From assembly GCA_029263015.1 (NCBI GenBank), contig JAJCYI010000127.1, positions 1 to 64,000 of the forward strand: a stretch of 64,000 nucleotides of DNA, in the 5' to 3' direction. Below, piece after piece: positions 8,940-18,152 of the stretch; the first letter of the stretch is position 1; each line of letters opens with the position of its first letter. The DNA is from Saprospiraceae bacterium. Lineage in GTDB: Bacteria; Bacteroidota; Bacteroidia; Chitinophagales; Saprospiraceae. Both the position numbers and the translations under genes were made by a program. The notes beneath the pieces are model-generated. The model was not told where the DNA came from, did not search any database, and worked only from the letters and a program-made list of their open reading frames with translations.

Positions 8940-10309
8940 AGGTCGCTTTTAAAGAATTTTTTATACCCTATAAAAAAGATATAGGCAAACATCCCAGACT
9001 TTATCAGATGGTTGAAACTTGCCAGCACACTACTATCCATTGTGACTACCCCAACGTAGAAAAGGGGAATCCACAGCGTAAGTGAAAGCATGTTGGCCCG
9101 GCCTATTTCAAATATTTTGGAAAAGAAAAAGGCAAATACTAACCCATATATGAACATGAATACAGCCCCTCCCAAAGTTCCAAAATTGACATATGCGTCA
9201 CCAAGCTGCCCGATATCCATGGAGGTAATTTCTCCATTATCGAACCCCGTGAAGCGGATCATTTTTTCCCGCCCCCCAACCGTAGGCTTGTTTGGCCAAA
9301 GGAATCGGGGAATAAACGAGGCCGCAGTCGCCAAGAAAATAGTCTCGCCTTTGGCGTAGGGTTCATAGTCGGGCACATACCTGATGGCCATGGCGGTAAG
9401 CCCCCCTTGGTTGGTTCGGTCAAGTGCATTCGACAATACAAAAGGCCCGTAAAGCATATCCGGATTGTCGAGCCTATCCTGCCATAAATTCTGAAAAACA
9501 TTGAGTTTGTAGCTCAATGTTTCTGTGCCCGCTTCATCTGTGTACCAAGTCAGCGTTCGGTATTCGTATTTAATAGACTGAATAAATAGCATGAAAATCA
9601 GGCCGCTCACAGCCATTAGCAGTTTTTTCCAAAAAGCGACCCTGTATTTCAACAGCATGATCATGGCCATGAAAACAGTCCAGAACACGAGTTCTCCAAA
9701 CATCCCCTCTCGCAGTGTACGGGCAAGTGGAAGCACCAACATCACGATAAGGTAGGGCAGTTTTTTTTTCATCTCCATGGGCGAAAACCACAAGTACAGG
9801 CCACCAATATAAATCAATTGGGAAGCAAGTTCCATGAAGAAACCCAACCCCCCTGGCATAAATGGCAATAGAAAATTTGCAGCGAACCCGATCCAAAAAA
9901 GCTTAAACCCTGCATCGGTCTTGTCTTTTAAATATTCCTTGATCTGGTCGTAATAATCTATTTGCCCAGTATTGATCTCTTTGAAGGGGAAGTTCAATCC
10001 AACCAATACCATGAATGTGCCCGGCATGGCAACCGAAAGGTATTGTTCTTTTGGGATGCACATGACATTGTACCCCACATACCATTCTATTTCCGCAAGA
10101 TAATAACTGAGAGAAGGCGCCAGCATATATGTCAATGCAGCGTATAACCCCATCAGGTCGAGCGGGTGGATACGTTTGCCAAAGCCCTGGATAAAATCAA
10201 CCAGTAGCGCAACGAACAAAGCCAGGCTCAACGGCAAGTTGTTTTCGTGGTATATATCCGGGACGAGGACATAACCAGACAAAAGTGCTATGAGAATGTA
10301 AAACTTCAT
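8936..10309 (-). CDS. O-antigen/oligosaccharide repeat-unit polymerase (Wzy-like)
   Basis: 457 residues, multi-pass membrane protein: about ten hydrophobic helices spread over the length, and a large hydrophilic loop at roughly residues 245-345 (YEYRTLTWYTDEAGTETLS and onwards) between late helices. This is typical of Wzy/Wzy-like glycan polymerases, which share topology rather than sequence motifs. Its place between glycosyltransferases supports polymerisation of lipid-linked repeat units. The ATG at 10309 directly abuts the TAA stop of the upstream SGNH gene, and its own stop overlaps the next TTG start. An O-antigen ligase is an alternative; no WaaL-type motif was recognised. Confidence 0.7.
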   Translation of the reverse strand: MKFYILIALLSGYVLVPDIYHENNLPLSLALFVALLVDFIQGFGKRIHPLDLMGLYAALTYMLAPSLSYYLAEIEWYVGYNVMCIPKEQYLSVAMPGTFMVLVGLNFPFKEINTGQIDYYDQIKEYLKDKTDAGFKLFWIGFAANFLLPFMPGGLGFFMELASQLIYIGGLYLWFSPMEMKKKLPYLIVMLVLPLARTLREGMFGELVFWTVFMAMIMLLKYRVAFWKKLLMAVSGLIFMLFIQSIKYEYRTLTWYTDEAGTETLSYKLNVFQNLWQDRLDNPDMLYGPFVLSNALDRTNQGGLTAMAIRYVPDYEPYAKGETIFLATAASFIPRFLWPNKPTVGGREKMIRFTGFDNGEITSMDIGQLGDAYVNFGTLGGAVFMFIYGLVFAFFFSKIFEIGRANMLSLTLWIPLFYVGVVTMDSSVLASFNHLIKSGMFAYIFFIGYKKFFKSDL

Positions 10310-11443
10310 TTAATACCCTATTGATTTTAAAGTATCAAAAATAAGGTCGTGGCCTGCCACTGCAAAATGCCCATCGCATTCATAAGAAAAATAAGGGTAT
10401 TCCATATTTTGCTCCCTTATCCTCTCTCGCGATAATTGAAATAAATCTATTACAGGAATTTCATTCTCTTCCAAAAACGATTTATAATATCGATAGGGTT
10501 TTTCCCGATCGACCAAGTCAAGCATGTTTTTATAATACAACCCTATTTCTTCCTTGCTCAACAAATCTCCAACGGATGGCACGAGTACAAATTCCAGTTC
10601 GATGTTATTTGTTTCGCAATATGATTTTATCTGCAAAATAGTAAAATCTGTGATCTCATATGCCTCCTGAACGGCGGGGGTCAATTTTTTTCCGTACACC
10701 ATATTGGCAACCGGCAATGCATTTGGTTTATCTCCATTTGCAGGTTTACTCGATGCTTTCGCTTTTTGCATCGCAGCCTGAATGGTATATAATTTTTGAA
10801 ATACCAATGATTTTCTAAGAACATCCCGCACTGCATATTTCCAACTTGTTGGCCTGTAATTATAGTCGAGTTCGAACCCTCTGTTGTCATCTTTCTTATA
10901 ACTCGGATAATAATACCGCTTTCCATTAAACTGCATTTGAAGTTCAATAGAATTCTCCTGAATATCGTTTGCTGGAAAAAAGAAGACCATCGCTTTATCA
11001 AAGTCAAATATTTGATGATGGTATTTTAAATTTAATAGATGATATGTTGTGGTGGTGGAAGAAGTTGCAAAATTCAAAAAATCAATGGAGTCATTCGTTT
11101 CATTTAATCGCGTGACAAAATGATCTTTTTCATTTACTTGTATCCCTTCCGTCATGCTGTCTCCAAATATGCCAATTTTTATTTTTTTGCTATTATCAGG
11201 TTCTGCCCCCCTCATGCCATAGCTGTTTACCAATATTTCATCAACTTCATAACAATCTCCTATTTTTACTGCCTTTTGGTTCGGCTTTCGCCAAGTCCCA
11301 AAAACTTCATGATGAATATAATAAATAGTGGATTTTCCAGGATAAGAAATATTGTGCAATATGATTTCAGAAATAACGCCCATCGCCAAGATTATTAAAA
11401 ACCAAACGCTGACTATTTTAAGTGCAGAAATTATTTTACTCAT
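10310..11443 (-). CDS. Membrane-anchored SGNH/GDSL hydrolase
   Basis: 377 residues with an N-terminal hydrophobic anchor (about 8-28). Block I of the SGNH fold is visible as IFGDSMTEG (92-100, nucleophile Ser96), and the catalytic Asp-x-His pair is near the C terminus in CDGHFAVAGH (Asp357, His359). Such extracytoplasmic SGNH domains act as esterases or as acetyl-transfer partners on glycans. It sits between the polymerase and a glycosyltransferase, so editing or acylation of the exported polysaccharide is the natural reading. It is distinct in sequence from the two shorter SGNH-like proteins encoded further upstream in the locus. Confidence 0.8.
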   Translation of the reverse strand: MSKIISALKIVSVWFLIILAMGVISEIILHNISYPGKSTIYYIHHEVFGTWRKPNQKAVKIGDCYEVDEILVNSYGMRGAEPDNSKKIKIGIFGDSMTEGIQVNEKDHFVTRLNETNDSIDFLNFATSSTTTTYHLLNLKYHHQIFDFDKAMVFFFPANDIQENSIELQMQFNGKRYYYPSYKKDDNRGFELDYNYRPTSWKYAVRDVLRKSLVFQKLYTIQAAMQKAKASSKPANGDKPNALPVANMVYGKKLTPAVQEAYEITDFTILQIKSYCETNNIELEFVLVPSVGDLLSKEEIGLYYKNMLDLVDREKPYRYYKSFLEENEIPVIDLFQLSRERIREQNMEYPYFSYECDGHFAVAGHDLIFDTLKSIGY

Positions 11444-12636
11444 GCGACTGCGATCAATTTTTCCTTCTTGTGTGCGGGTTTATTTTTTAAATGGTTTTCC
11501 AATTCCCTAAAATGTAGTTCAAAACTTAATTTATTAATAAAATCCTGTTGAGCAGCTAAAGAAAGGGTATCAAAATTGTCAACAATGTTTTTAATTGCAT
11601 TTATTAGCGACTGCTTAGTCATGTCTGTGGGAACAGCCCATTTAAATTTTCCTAAGTGTTTGATAAAATGTTCATTGTTGAAATAAAGGACAGGCAGTCC
11701 CACTGCTGCATATTCATATATCTTATTAGAAGCTGTACCAAGTGTCCGATTCATAATATCAGTCTTAGTATGAATGGCAATTCCGATATGGCAGGAAGCT
11801 GTCAATTTCGGCAATTCTTGGTATGCGGTATATCCAACGAACTCAACATTTTCCTGTATACCTTTTTTATTTATTAGCTTTTGCAATGTGTCCTTGTATT
11901 CATCTCGCACCCAGCCTTTCAAAATCAAATGCACTGCACGTCCATTGATTTCCATTGGCAATAAATCCAAAATTTCTTCAATGCCGTGTCCCCGATCAAT
12001 ATGTCCTTGAAAAATGATACGACAGGTTTTATCGCTTTTTTTAATAGATTGATATTGGCGATAAAAAGAAGCAGAAGGTTGATTCGGCAGGAAAAAATAT
12101 TTTCCCTTAAACTGGTTCATGGGGAAATATTCTTTGCGTTCTTCCGCGGGGAGGGTAAATATATCCAATTTAGGGAACAATCTTTTTTCGGCCTTAATAG
12201 CCCACCAATTTAATGAAAATCGCTTTTGCCCAGCTTCCAATACGTCGTGGTTGTGGTACCAGATAGTGTGACTGTGCAATCCAAATATTTGTGTAATCGA
12301 ATAAGCCAAAACCGATAAAGGATCGTATAATAAAACAACACTTGGTTGTTCCTTTTTACAAAGTTTAAATAGATGAAAAGAAAAAGTAATGAATAATTTT
12401 ATTCGTCGAATCAGCGGTAGTGTTTCTTGTTCCCTTGAAGTCATTTCTGCTCCGCTTGCCTGCAACTTAATATTATTTGCATAGGGCCATTTCAATGGTA
12501 ATGTTGGCCGATATAAAACCGATATACGATTATATATTTTTGACAATTCTTCCAATGCATTCAGCGTCGGAGGATAAGCCTCTGGGTGGCTGTAAATAAC
12601 AGTAAGCAAATGATTGCCTTTTATAATACCTGACAT
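11440..12636 (-). CDS. Glycosyltransferase group 1 (GT-B)
   Basis: 398 residues. The N-terminal half carries YSHPEAYPPTLNALEELS and VLLYDPLSVLAYSITQIFG; the C-terminal half has IIFQGHIDRGHGIEEIL, then VGYTAYQELPKLTASCHIGIAI and KIYEYAAVGLPVLYFN, the donor-binding pattern of GT-B enzymes. It probably extends the repeat unit. The stop overlaps the ATG of the SGNH gene (ATGA-type overlap), indicating coupled translation. Donor and acceptor sugars cannot be deduced. Confidence 0.8.
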   Translation of the reverse strand: MSGIIKGNHLLTVIYSHPEAYPPTLNALEELSKIYNRISVLYRPTLPLKWPYANNIKLQASGAEMTSREQETLPLIRRIKLFITFSFHLFKLCKKEQPSVVLLYDPLSVLAYSITQIFGLHSHTIWYHNHDVLEAGQKRFSLNWWAIKAEKRLFPKLDIFTLPAEERKEYFPMNQFKGKYFFLPNQPSASFYRQYQSIKKSDKTCRIIFQGHIDRGHGIEEILDLLPMEINGRAVHLILKGWVRDEYKDTLQKLINKKGIQENVEFVGYTAYQELPKLTASCHIGIAIHTKTDIMNRTLGTASNKIYEYAAVGLPVLYFNNEHFIKHLGKFKWAVPTDMTKQSLINAIKNIVDNFDTLSLAAQQDFINKLSFELHFRELENHLKNKPAHKKEKLIAVA

Positions 12637-12654
12637 TAAATATTTAAAAGCTGC

Positions 12655-13854
12655 TCAAATATTTTTTAAAAAATCAGAATACCTGTCCCCATATTTATTC
12701 CATGACAATTCTGTTGTTCGGCTTTCTGAGGCATGGCATTTCATTTCAGCCAACAATTGAGGATTGTCATATAACAGCTGCAATTTTTCAGCAATGGCGC
12801 CAGGATTTCTTATAGGTACGATAAAACCTGTTTTATCTTTTTCAATCACATCTTCCCCACCAGAATTAGTGGAGGCAACAACAGGTACCCCACAGGATAT
12901 CATTTGTGGGATCACCATGCTCAGCCCTTCCTGGAGTGACGGTTGTACGGCAACATCGCAGGCACTGATATATTTGGGCAATTCATAAAAATTAATATGC
13001 CCAAAAAAAGTCCAGTTCGCCTGGATATGTTTCTCAACGGTTTCTTTCATTTCATTATCCACTGTTCCAATAAACCAAACCTCCAATTTATTTTTTGGAA
13101 TTTTTAATTTCCCTAAAGCTCCAAACAAATAAATCAACCCTTTTTGAATAGTCAGGTTACCAACATATAAAACCCGGAATTTATTTTTTGGGAAACCATG
13201 CTTTACTTTTTTGAAATGTGCGCTGGAGCCATAGGTGTTCTGAACTAACTTGTGTTCAGGAATATTAAATTCCAAAAAAGAATTTTTTACAAAAGTAGAT
13301 GGGATTGAAATATAATCAGCCTCCTGGTATTCAGATAATTCTTTTTCAACAGTGCGTGCATCTATTTTGAATTGGATTCCAAATTTTGCGTATTCTTCTT
13401 GCAATATTTTATCCTGATATTGAATGTGAGACGACCCCCTTTCTACGATGGTTGTCTTCCCTTCTTTTTTTGCCTTTCTAATTGCCTGCAATGACATGCC
13501 GCTCCAACCTATAAAAGTTGTAAATTCTTGATTTTCAATTTTTCTTGCAACCCATTTATCATAATATTCATTTACATCATGCAACGCCATTCCCAACTTC
13601 ATCAGCATTGCAAGAGGTGTGGCTGTACGGATTTTATTAACTGGAATATCTTCCTTGTCAACCCTCGAAGTAAAACGGCGCATCAAAAGATTTTTTTGAT
13701 AGGCATAACTCGTATAAAATTCCAAAAGCATATTATGCTTTTCCAATTGTTCTGAAAGGGCAAACGCATGGAATCTTCCGGAGCATGAAACCACAACCTT
13801 GGTCTTCTTCTCAGCTTTCTGTTTTTTAATTTTATTAAGCACTTGTAACTCCAT
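12655..13854 (-). CDS. Glycosyltransferase family 4
   Basis: About 399 residues; I take the ATG at 13854 rather than the adjacent upstream TTG. The C-terminal domain has FRVLYVGNLTIQKGLIYLF, VQPSLQEGLSMVIPQMISCG and ASTNSGGEDVIEKDKTGFIV, a standard GT4 donor site with the E-x7 region around QEGLSMVIPQ. The N terminus KVVVSCSGRFHAFALSEQL fits a first Rossmann strand. The start codon shares one base with the stop of the upstream gene (TGATG), so the two are probably translated together. Confidence 0.85.
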   Translation of the reverse strand: MELQVLNKIKKQKAEKKTKVVVSCSGRFHAFALSEQLEKHNMLLEFYTSYAYQKNLLMRRFTSRVDKEDIPVNKIRTATPLAMLMKLGMALHDVNEYYDKWVARKIENQEFTTFIGWSGMSLQAIRKAKKEGKTTIVERGSSHIQYQDKILQEEYAKFGIQFKIDARTVEKELSEYQEADYISIPSTFVKNSFLEFNIPEHKLVQNTYGSSAHFKKVKHGFPKNKFRVLYVGNLTIQKGLIYLFGALGKLKIPKNKLEVWFIGTVDNEMKETVEKHIQANWTFFGHINFYELPKYISACDVAVQPSLQEGLSMVIPQMISCGVPVVASTNSGGEDVIEKDKTGFIVPIRNPGAIAEKLQLLYDNPQLLAEMKCHASESRTTELSWNKYGDRYSDFLKNI

Positions 13855-14888
13855 CAAGCTGCTTCCATTATTTCACAAAAAGTCCCATATACTTGTTGCG
13901 ACCTTTCCTTATATGAATATCCGGCAGACACAGATTTTGCCCGCGCATTCTGGCGAATAACTTTTGCATCTTCTGTTGATAGATTTAAAATCTTTTCAGC
14001 CCATTTGGCCATTTCTCCTTTCGTTCGGTATATAAATATTTCGGTTTTTTCTTCAAAATAATACCGATGGTCAGGGCTATCCGGTGCCAACATTATTCCC
14101 CCCGCAGCAGGTACTTCAAAAGTCCTCATATTATGGCAACCATCATTATGGGGTTTAAATACATTTAACTGAAGCCGGTATTTATTCATATTCCTCCAAA
14201 ACATATCATCATACACAGAATTATTTATTGTTATATTCTCTGTATTTCGAGGAAGCATTCTTTTCCAGTTGCTCCCAAACACATGCACGGACAAATTATT
14301 TTTTGCTAAATAAAGAACATGTTCCACCCGTATTTTATCACATGCTCCAATAAAACATACTGCATTTATTTCCGGCTCCTGATCGTATTTGTCAAAATCA
14401 CCTAATGACAACTCATATCCAAATGGGAGCATGGCTGTACGGATTCCATATTCACTTTCTATACGTTTAGCGACCCGCTTGTCATAACAAAAATGCAGGT
14501 CGTACAGTCCAATTGATTTGGTAATATTTTCATTGCCACTGCCTTTGCTTGAAAAATAAAAAGGATGATCAGGGTTGTAATTAACAAGCCTGGGGCCTAT
14601 GCTTCTTATTTCTTCCAAGACTTGAGGCAAAAGTCGCATTCCTTTAAAAACCCAAACAATATCTGGACGAATGGTTTTAACCTTATCCAATAGCCCTTTC
14701 GCTATTTTTTGATAAATATTGGAAAGCCCAAATTTAAATTTCACCTTGTTGTACGTTGACGCTAAATAATAATCGTCAAAAATATTTTCTGCTGGATATG
14801 TATGGACTTCGACCAATTCGCTCAAATATTTGACATAATGATGCTCAAGTGATGCTTCTTTAAATTGTCCAACAAAAAGTATTTTCAT
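13854..14888 (-). CDS. CgeB-like glycosyltransferase
   Basis: 344 residues. The N terminus MKILFVGQFKEASLEHHYVK and the C-terminal stretch MRTFEVPAAGGIMLAPDSPD followed by YFEEKTEIFIYRTKGEMAKW match the Glyco_trans_1_2 (CgeB/DUF3880) type of GT-B protein, where the P-A-x-G-x-x-L strand and the loop before it bind the donor. It is shorter than canonical GT4 enzymes of this locus. It probably adds one residue of the repeat unit; specificity is unknown. Confidence 0.78.
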   Translation of the reverse strand: MKILFVGQFKEASLEHHYVKYLSELVEVHTYPAENIFDDYYLASTYNKVKFKFGLSNIYQKIAKGLLDKVKTIRPDIVWVFKGMRLLPQVLEEIRSIGPRLVNYNPDHPFYFSSKGSGNENITKSIGLYDLHFCYDKRVAKRIESEYGIRTAMLPFGYELSLGDFDKYDQEPEINAVCFIGACDKIRVEHVLYLAKNNLSVHVFGSNWKRMLPRNTENITINNSVYDDMFWRNMNKYRLQLNVFKPHNDGCHNMRTFEVPAAGGIMLAPDSPDHRYYFEEKTEIFIYRTKGEMAKWAEKILNLSTEDAKVIRQNARAKSVSAGYSYKERSQQVYGTFCEIMEAA

Positions 14889-14904
14889 TGAAAAAAATTA
14901 CGGC

Positions 14905-16275
14905 TCAAGCGACAGCTTTTGTGCAGGATTTTCCTGTAAGCAAATCGTCATATTCTTTCAATAAAAAAGAGTAATGGGCCTGCTGGCTCATTACTCTTTT
15001 TTCGATTGGAAGGAATTTAAAACCTTTAATCTTTTTTCGCAATTTCTCTGCATTTCCAGTTTGAAAAGAATGGCAGCCCTCTCCATAAAAAGTTGCCAAC
15101 GAAGCACACCCTCCCATATCCGACGCTATTACGTTGGTGCCGCAAGCCATTGCTTCGTGAAATACCAATGGGCCGGTCTCTACAACTTCTGATGGAATCA
15201 TTAGGCAGTGGGCTTGGCTCAATTTATACCTTAGTTCCTTGACATTCATAAACCCAAAATATTCAACATCATTGCGCAATTTAGATTTATCAATTAATTT
15301 ATTGAGGCTCTTTTCCAATCCATCTCCACTGCCAATCACCCACAATTTTCGGTCGTCTTTTTCATCCAATCCCATCCAAGTGTTAAGTAAAGTTGAAAGT
15401 CCTTTTATTTTTTTAAACCTACCTATAAACATAAATATAAGAGTGGAATTGGTTCTCTCGTATTCTGCTTGCCTTCCATTTATTTCCGTAAAATAATGAT
15501 CGTCGATCCCATGCCGGAGAATGGAAATATTTTTTGAGAGTACATCCAATTTATTCAAAGCAGTTTCTATTTGCGGAGAAAAGACATGCCAGTGATCAAT
15601 GTTCTTTTCAAAACGGTAAAAACTCTCAAGAGATAAATTCGTCAAATATTTAGGCCGTAGTTTTGCCGGGACATAATTTGGAAGATACCTATCTGGCCAC
15701 ACCTTTGCTAATAATTTTGCAAGGTTGGGTGAAATATGCCAGCGATCATTCATCATGCAGGCAGTGCATGTTTCCACTGATGGTGTCACGGTACAAGTTG
15801 ATTTATTAAAATACATCAAGGTGCCCTTTGGACAGGTGTCAGCCACATGGTAGCTGAACAATGTTTTTGCATTCGGAAAAAATGATTTAATTGCTTCCGA
15901 CAACGCTGCGCCGATCAGCGCCGTATTCGCATGCATATGCAATAAATCAATCGGTGGAAATGTCCAATATTTTTTGAAAAAATTAATCCAGGACTTTTTC
16001 CACTCAACATTATATCGGCTATATATTTCTTCTGTGGAAAGACTGTTTACGCATCCTATTATTTCTATTCCCTCAAATTTATACAAACCAATTCTTAAAT
16101 ATGAATCGGTATATACCGTTTCACAATCACCTAGTGCCGACTCAGGTATGGCAGCTAATATTCTCACCGTATTCCCTTTTGCCGTCAGGTATTTTGCCAA
16201 ACCTCGAACATAAACTTCTGAACCACCCCAATTGTAAGGATAATAATTATAAGTGGCCAATAATACTTGCCTCAC
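14905..16275 (-). CDS. Glycosyltransferase family 4, long form
   Basis: 456 residues, the longest glycosyltransferase of the set. The N terminus LLATYNYYPYNWGGSEVYVR shows the GGSE loop common in GT4. A cysteine-rich insert (about residues 150-175, STCTVTPSVETCTACMM) precedes the donor domain and could bind metal or form a structural knot; such inserts occur in some capsule GT4 enzymes. The donor domain has LIFMFIGRFKKIKGLSTLL and VETGPLVFHEAMACGTNVIA. The start is a GTG at 16275 sharing its first G with the TAG stop of the upstream SGNH-like gene. There is no ATG nearby. Confidence 0.82.
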   Translation of the reverse strand: MRQVLLATYNYYPYNWGGSEVYVRGLAKYLTAKGNTVRILAAIPESALGDCETVYTDSYLRIGLYKFEGIEIIGCVNSLSTEEIYSRYNVEWKKSWINFFKKYWTFPPIDLLHMHANTALIGAALSEAIKSFFPNAKTLFSYHVADTCPKGTLMYFNKSTCTVTPSVETCTACMMNDRWHISPNLAKLLAKVWPDRYLPNYVPAKLRPKYLTNLSLESFYRFEKNIDHWHVFSPQIETALNKLDVLSKNISILRHGIDDHYFTEINGRQAEYERTNSTLIFMFIGRFKKIKGLSTLLNTWMGLDEKDDRKLWVIGSGDGLEKSLNKLIDKSKLRNDVEYFGFMNVKELRYKLSQAHCLMIPSEVVETGPLVFHEAMACGTNVIASDMGGCASLATFYGEGCHSFQTGNAEKLRKKIKGFKFLPIEKRVMSQQAHYSFLLKEYDDLLTGKSCTKAVA

Positions 16276-17174
16276 TAATTTATGGTGATTGAGTTAAACA
16301 GTATTTCCCGTATTGCACTCGATAGTACAAATGCCCCTTCAGCATTCAAATGATCCGCATCTTTAAAAAGATCATTACTATATATTTCATTATTATTAAA
16401 ATAATGAAGTTCAATATTATCATTTCCTGAAAGTGTAGTTAAATAATCATTTATCCGCTGGTTGAACGGATAAGCTTCCATTTGGCGATTCAATTCCTTT
16501 GAATATGGTGGATAATAAAGGACCATCCGTAATTTGTGTTCTTTGCCAAGCGCTAAAATTTTATTCAACCATGATACAGATTCGTCCCAATTTTGCATAT
16601 CCATATTTTCGTGCATCAAATCGAGGCGCATTTTTGCAAGCTTAAACGAACCATTGTATTCTCCTTCCAATGCCAACCATCCTTTATTCACGAAATTATT
16701 TTCATTATCTATCAGCCGTTCCACCAACCTTTCCAAACCCAAACTCAGTACTAGCGAATGATCGCTAATCATCGTCTCTCCATATGGAGACAGGTTCCAA
16801 TATATGCTGTATAAATTTTGATGGTAAGCAGAAGGTTTGTTGAAAAACGATGTGTAGGACATCGGTAATATTATAGTATTTAACGATCCCATTTGTGGGA
16901 TATATTTTTCCAAAATCTGATAATCATAATAAAATGGTTGAAAGGCATTGGCCAGATTCAAACAATTTTTTGAAACCCACTCTGGATTAAGCCCCGACCA
17001 TGCATGAGACGTCCCTAAAATCAAGACCTCACATGTACTTTTCTCATTCTCCAAAAAAGCTCTTTTTGCATCATATGGGTCTATCCATTGATTACGAACA
17101 TAAACCTCGAACAATACTAAGGGAAGCAAAAACAACACAAGGAAAAGTGCACTTTTTTTAATAAAAATATGCAT
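16275..17174 (-). CDS. SGNH-like extracytoplasmic protein A
   Basis: 299 residues with an N-terminal signal anchor (FLVLFLLPLVLFEVYV, about 11-26). The remainder has an SGNH-like fold signature: strand-plus-turn LILGTSHAWSG (51-61, where Ser56-His57 replace the usual GDS) and a C-terminal DADH at 272-275. Its paralogue lies 4 bp upstream and the two align end to end by eye (shared QPFYYDYxILEKY, WLxxI, DxDHxNxxGA). Such proteins pair with MBOAT acyltransferases (as AlgJ/AlgX with AlgI, or DltD with DltB) and transfer acyl groups to the glycan outside the membrane. The MBOAT gene is two genes upstream. The acyl group is unknown. Confidence 0.7.
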   Translation of the reverse strand: MHIFIKKSALFLVLFLLPLVLFEVYVRNQWIDPYDAKRAFLENEKSTCEVLILGTSHAWSGLNPEWVSKNCLNLANAFQPFYYDYQILEKYIPQMGSLNTIILPMSYTSFFNKPSAYHQNLYSIYWNLSPYGETMISDHSLVLSLGLERLVERLIDNENNFVNKGWLALEGEYNGSFKLAKMRLDLMHENMDMQNWDESVSWLNKILALGKEHKLRMVLYYPPYSKELNRQMEAYPFNQRINDYLTTLSGNDNIELHYFNNNEIYSNDLFKDADHLNAEGAFVLSSAIREILFNSITIN

Positions 17175-17178
17175 AGGA

Positions 17179-18081
17179 TCAGTTATTCGACAGGGGGGTG
17201 TTTAGTGCATCATTTATAGTTTTGGTCAGGATAATGGCCCCGTTTTTATTTACATGATCAGGGTCCCTAAAAAGATTGTCAGAATAAATTTCATTATCAT
17301 TCGCATTAACAAATGTTACTGCGTTCTTATTTTTTATTTTTTCACAATAACTTAATATTTTTTTCAACCAGTGGTCTTCAGCTATTAAATCATTTAGGCT
17401 TTTAGCAAATGGAGGCAAATACAATATTAGCCGGATATTGTATTTTTCGCACTTTTCAATGATCCTGTCAAGCCAGCCAACACAATCTTCCCATTCTTCG
17501 TCATACATCATGCCATGCCAAGTCTCCACTTTATTCTCGGCTTCTATTAGTGTCCCTTTAAATGTTTCTTCCGATTCATACCAGCCCCTATGTTGATAAT
17601 AATTTTCACCGTTAAATATCCGAGCGATTGAATTTTCTAACCCCAGTGCTAACACTGCTGAATAATTGTCAATGTTTTTTTTACCAGAATACGGTTCCAA
17701 TCCCCAATGGATGCTGTACATGTTTTCTTGCCGGTCAGTCGGTGCTGAATAAAAAACCGGATACGACAATGACAAAACTACCGCCTTCAACGACTGCATT
17801 TCCTGCGTATATTTTTCCAAAATTCTATAATCATAGTAAAACGGTTGGGAAAAATTGGCGACGTTAACGCTGTTCATATCCAACCACTCAGGATTGAGGC
17901 CTGTCTGGGTATGCGATGACCCCATCAACAAAACCTCACAACTTTTTATATTCTCTTCCAGAAAAGCATATTTAGCAGAAAATTCATCTACTGAGGGTTG
18001 CCTTAAATAAACTTCCAATAGAACAATAGGGCTTAAAAAAAGCAAAAAAAAGAATAGGGTTTTACGAATAAAATTTATCAA
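17179..18081 (-). CDS. SGNH-like extracytoplasmic protein B (paralogue of A)
   Basis: 300 residues, same architecture as protein A: signal anchor at about 8-25, LLMGSSHTQTG (51-61, Ser56-His57) and DPDH at 273-276. The pair looks like a tandem duplication that has diverged strongly. The only usable start is a TTG at 18081 at the end of an eight-T run; the frame is open upstream to a TAA near 18130 but without an ATG. The 71-bp gap to the MBOAT gene is AT-rich. A role in O-acylation of the polysaccharide with the neighbouring MBOAT protein is inferred from context. Confidence 0.7.
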   Translation of the reverse strand: MINFIRKTLFFFLLFLSPIVLLEVYLRQPSVDEFSAKYAFLEENIKSCEVLLMGSSHTQTGLNPEWLDMNSVNVANFSQPFYYDYRILEKYTQEMQSLKAVVLSLSYPVFYSAPTDRQENMYSIHWGLEPYSGKKNIDNYSAVLALGLENSIARIFNGENYYQHRGWYESEETFKGTLIEAENKVETWHGMMYDEEWEDCVGWLDRIIEKCEKYNIRLILYLPPFAKSLNDLIAEDHWLKKILSYCEKIKNKNAVTFVNANDNEIYSDNLFRDPDHVNKNGAIILTKTINDALNTPLSNN

Positions 18082-18152
18082 AAAAAAGAAGGCTTCGGAA
18101 CTGTTTAATAATAGATTTACAAATTTAATTTATCATAGTTTCTTGGGAAAAA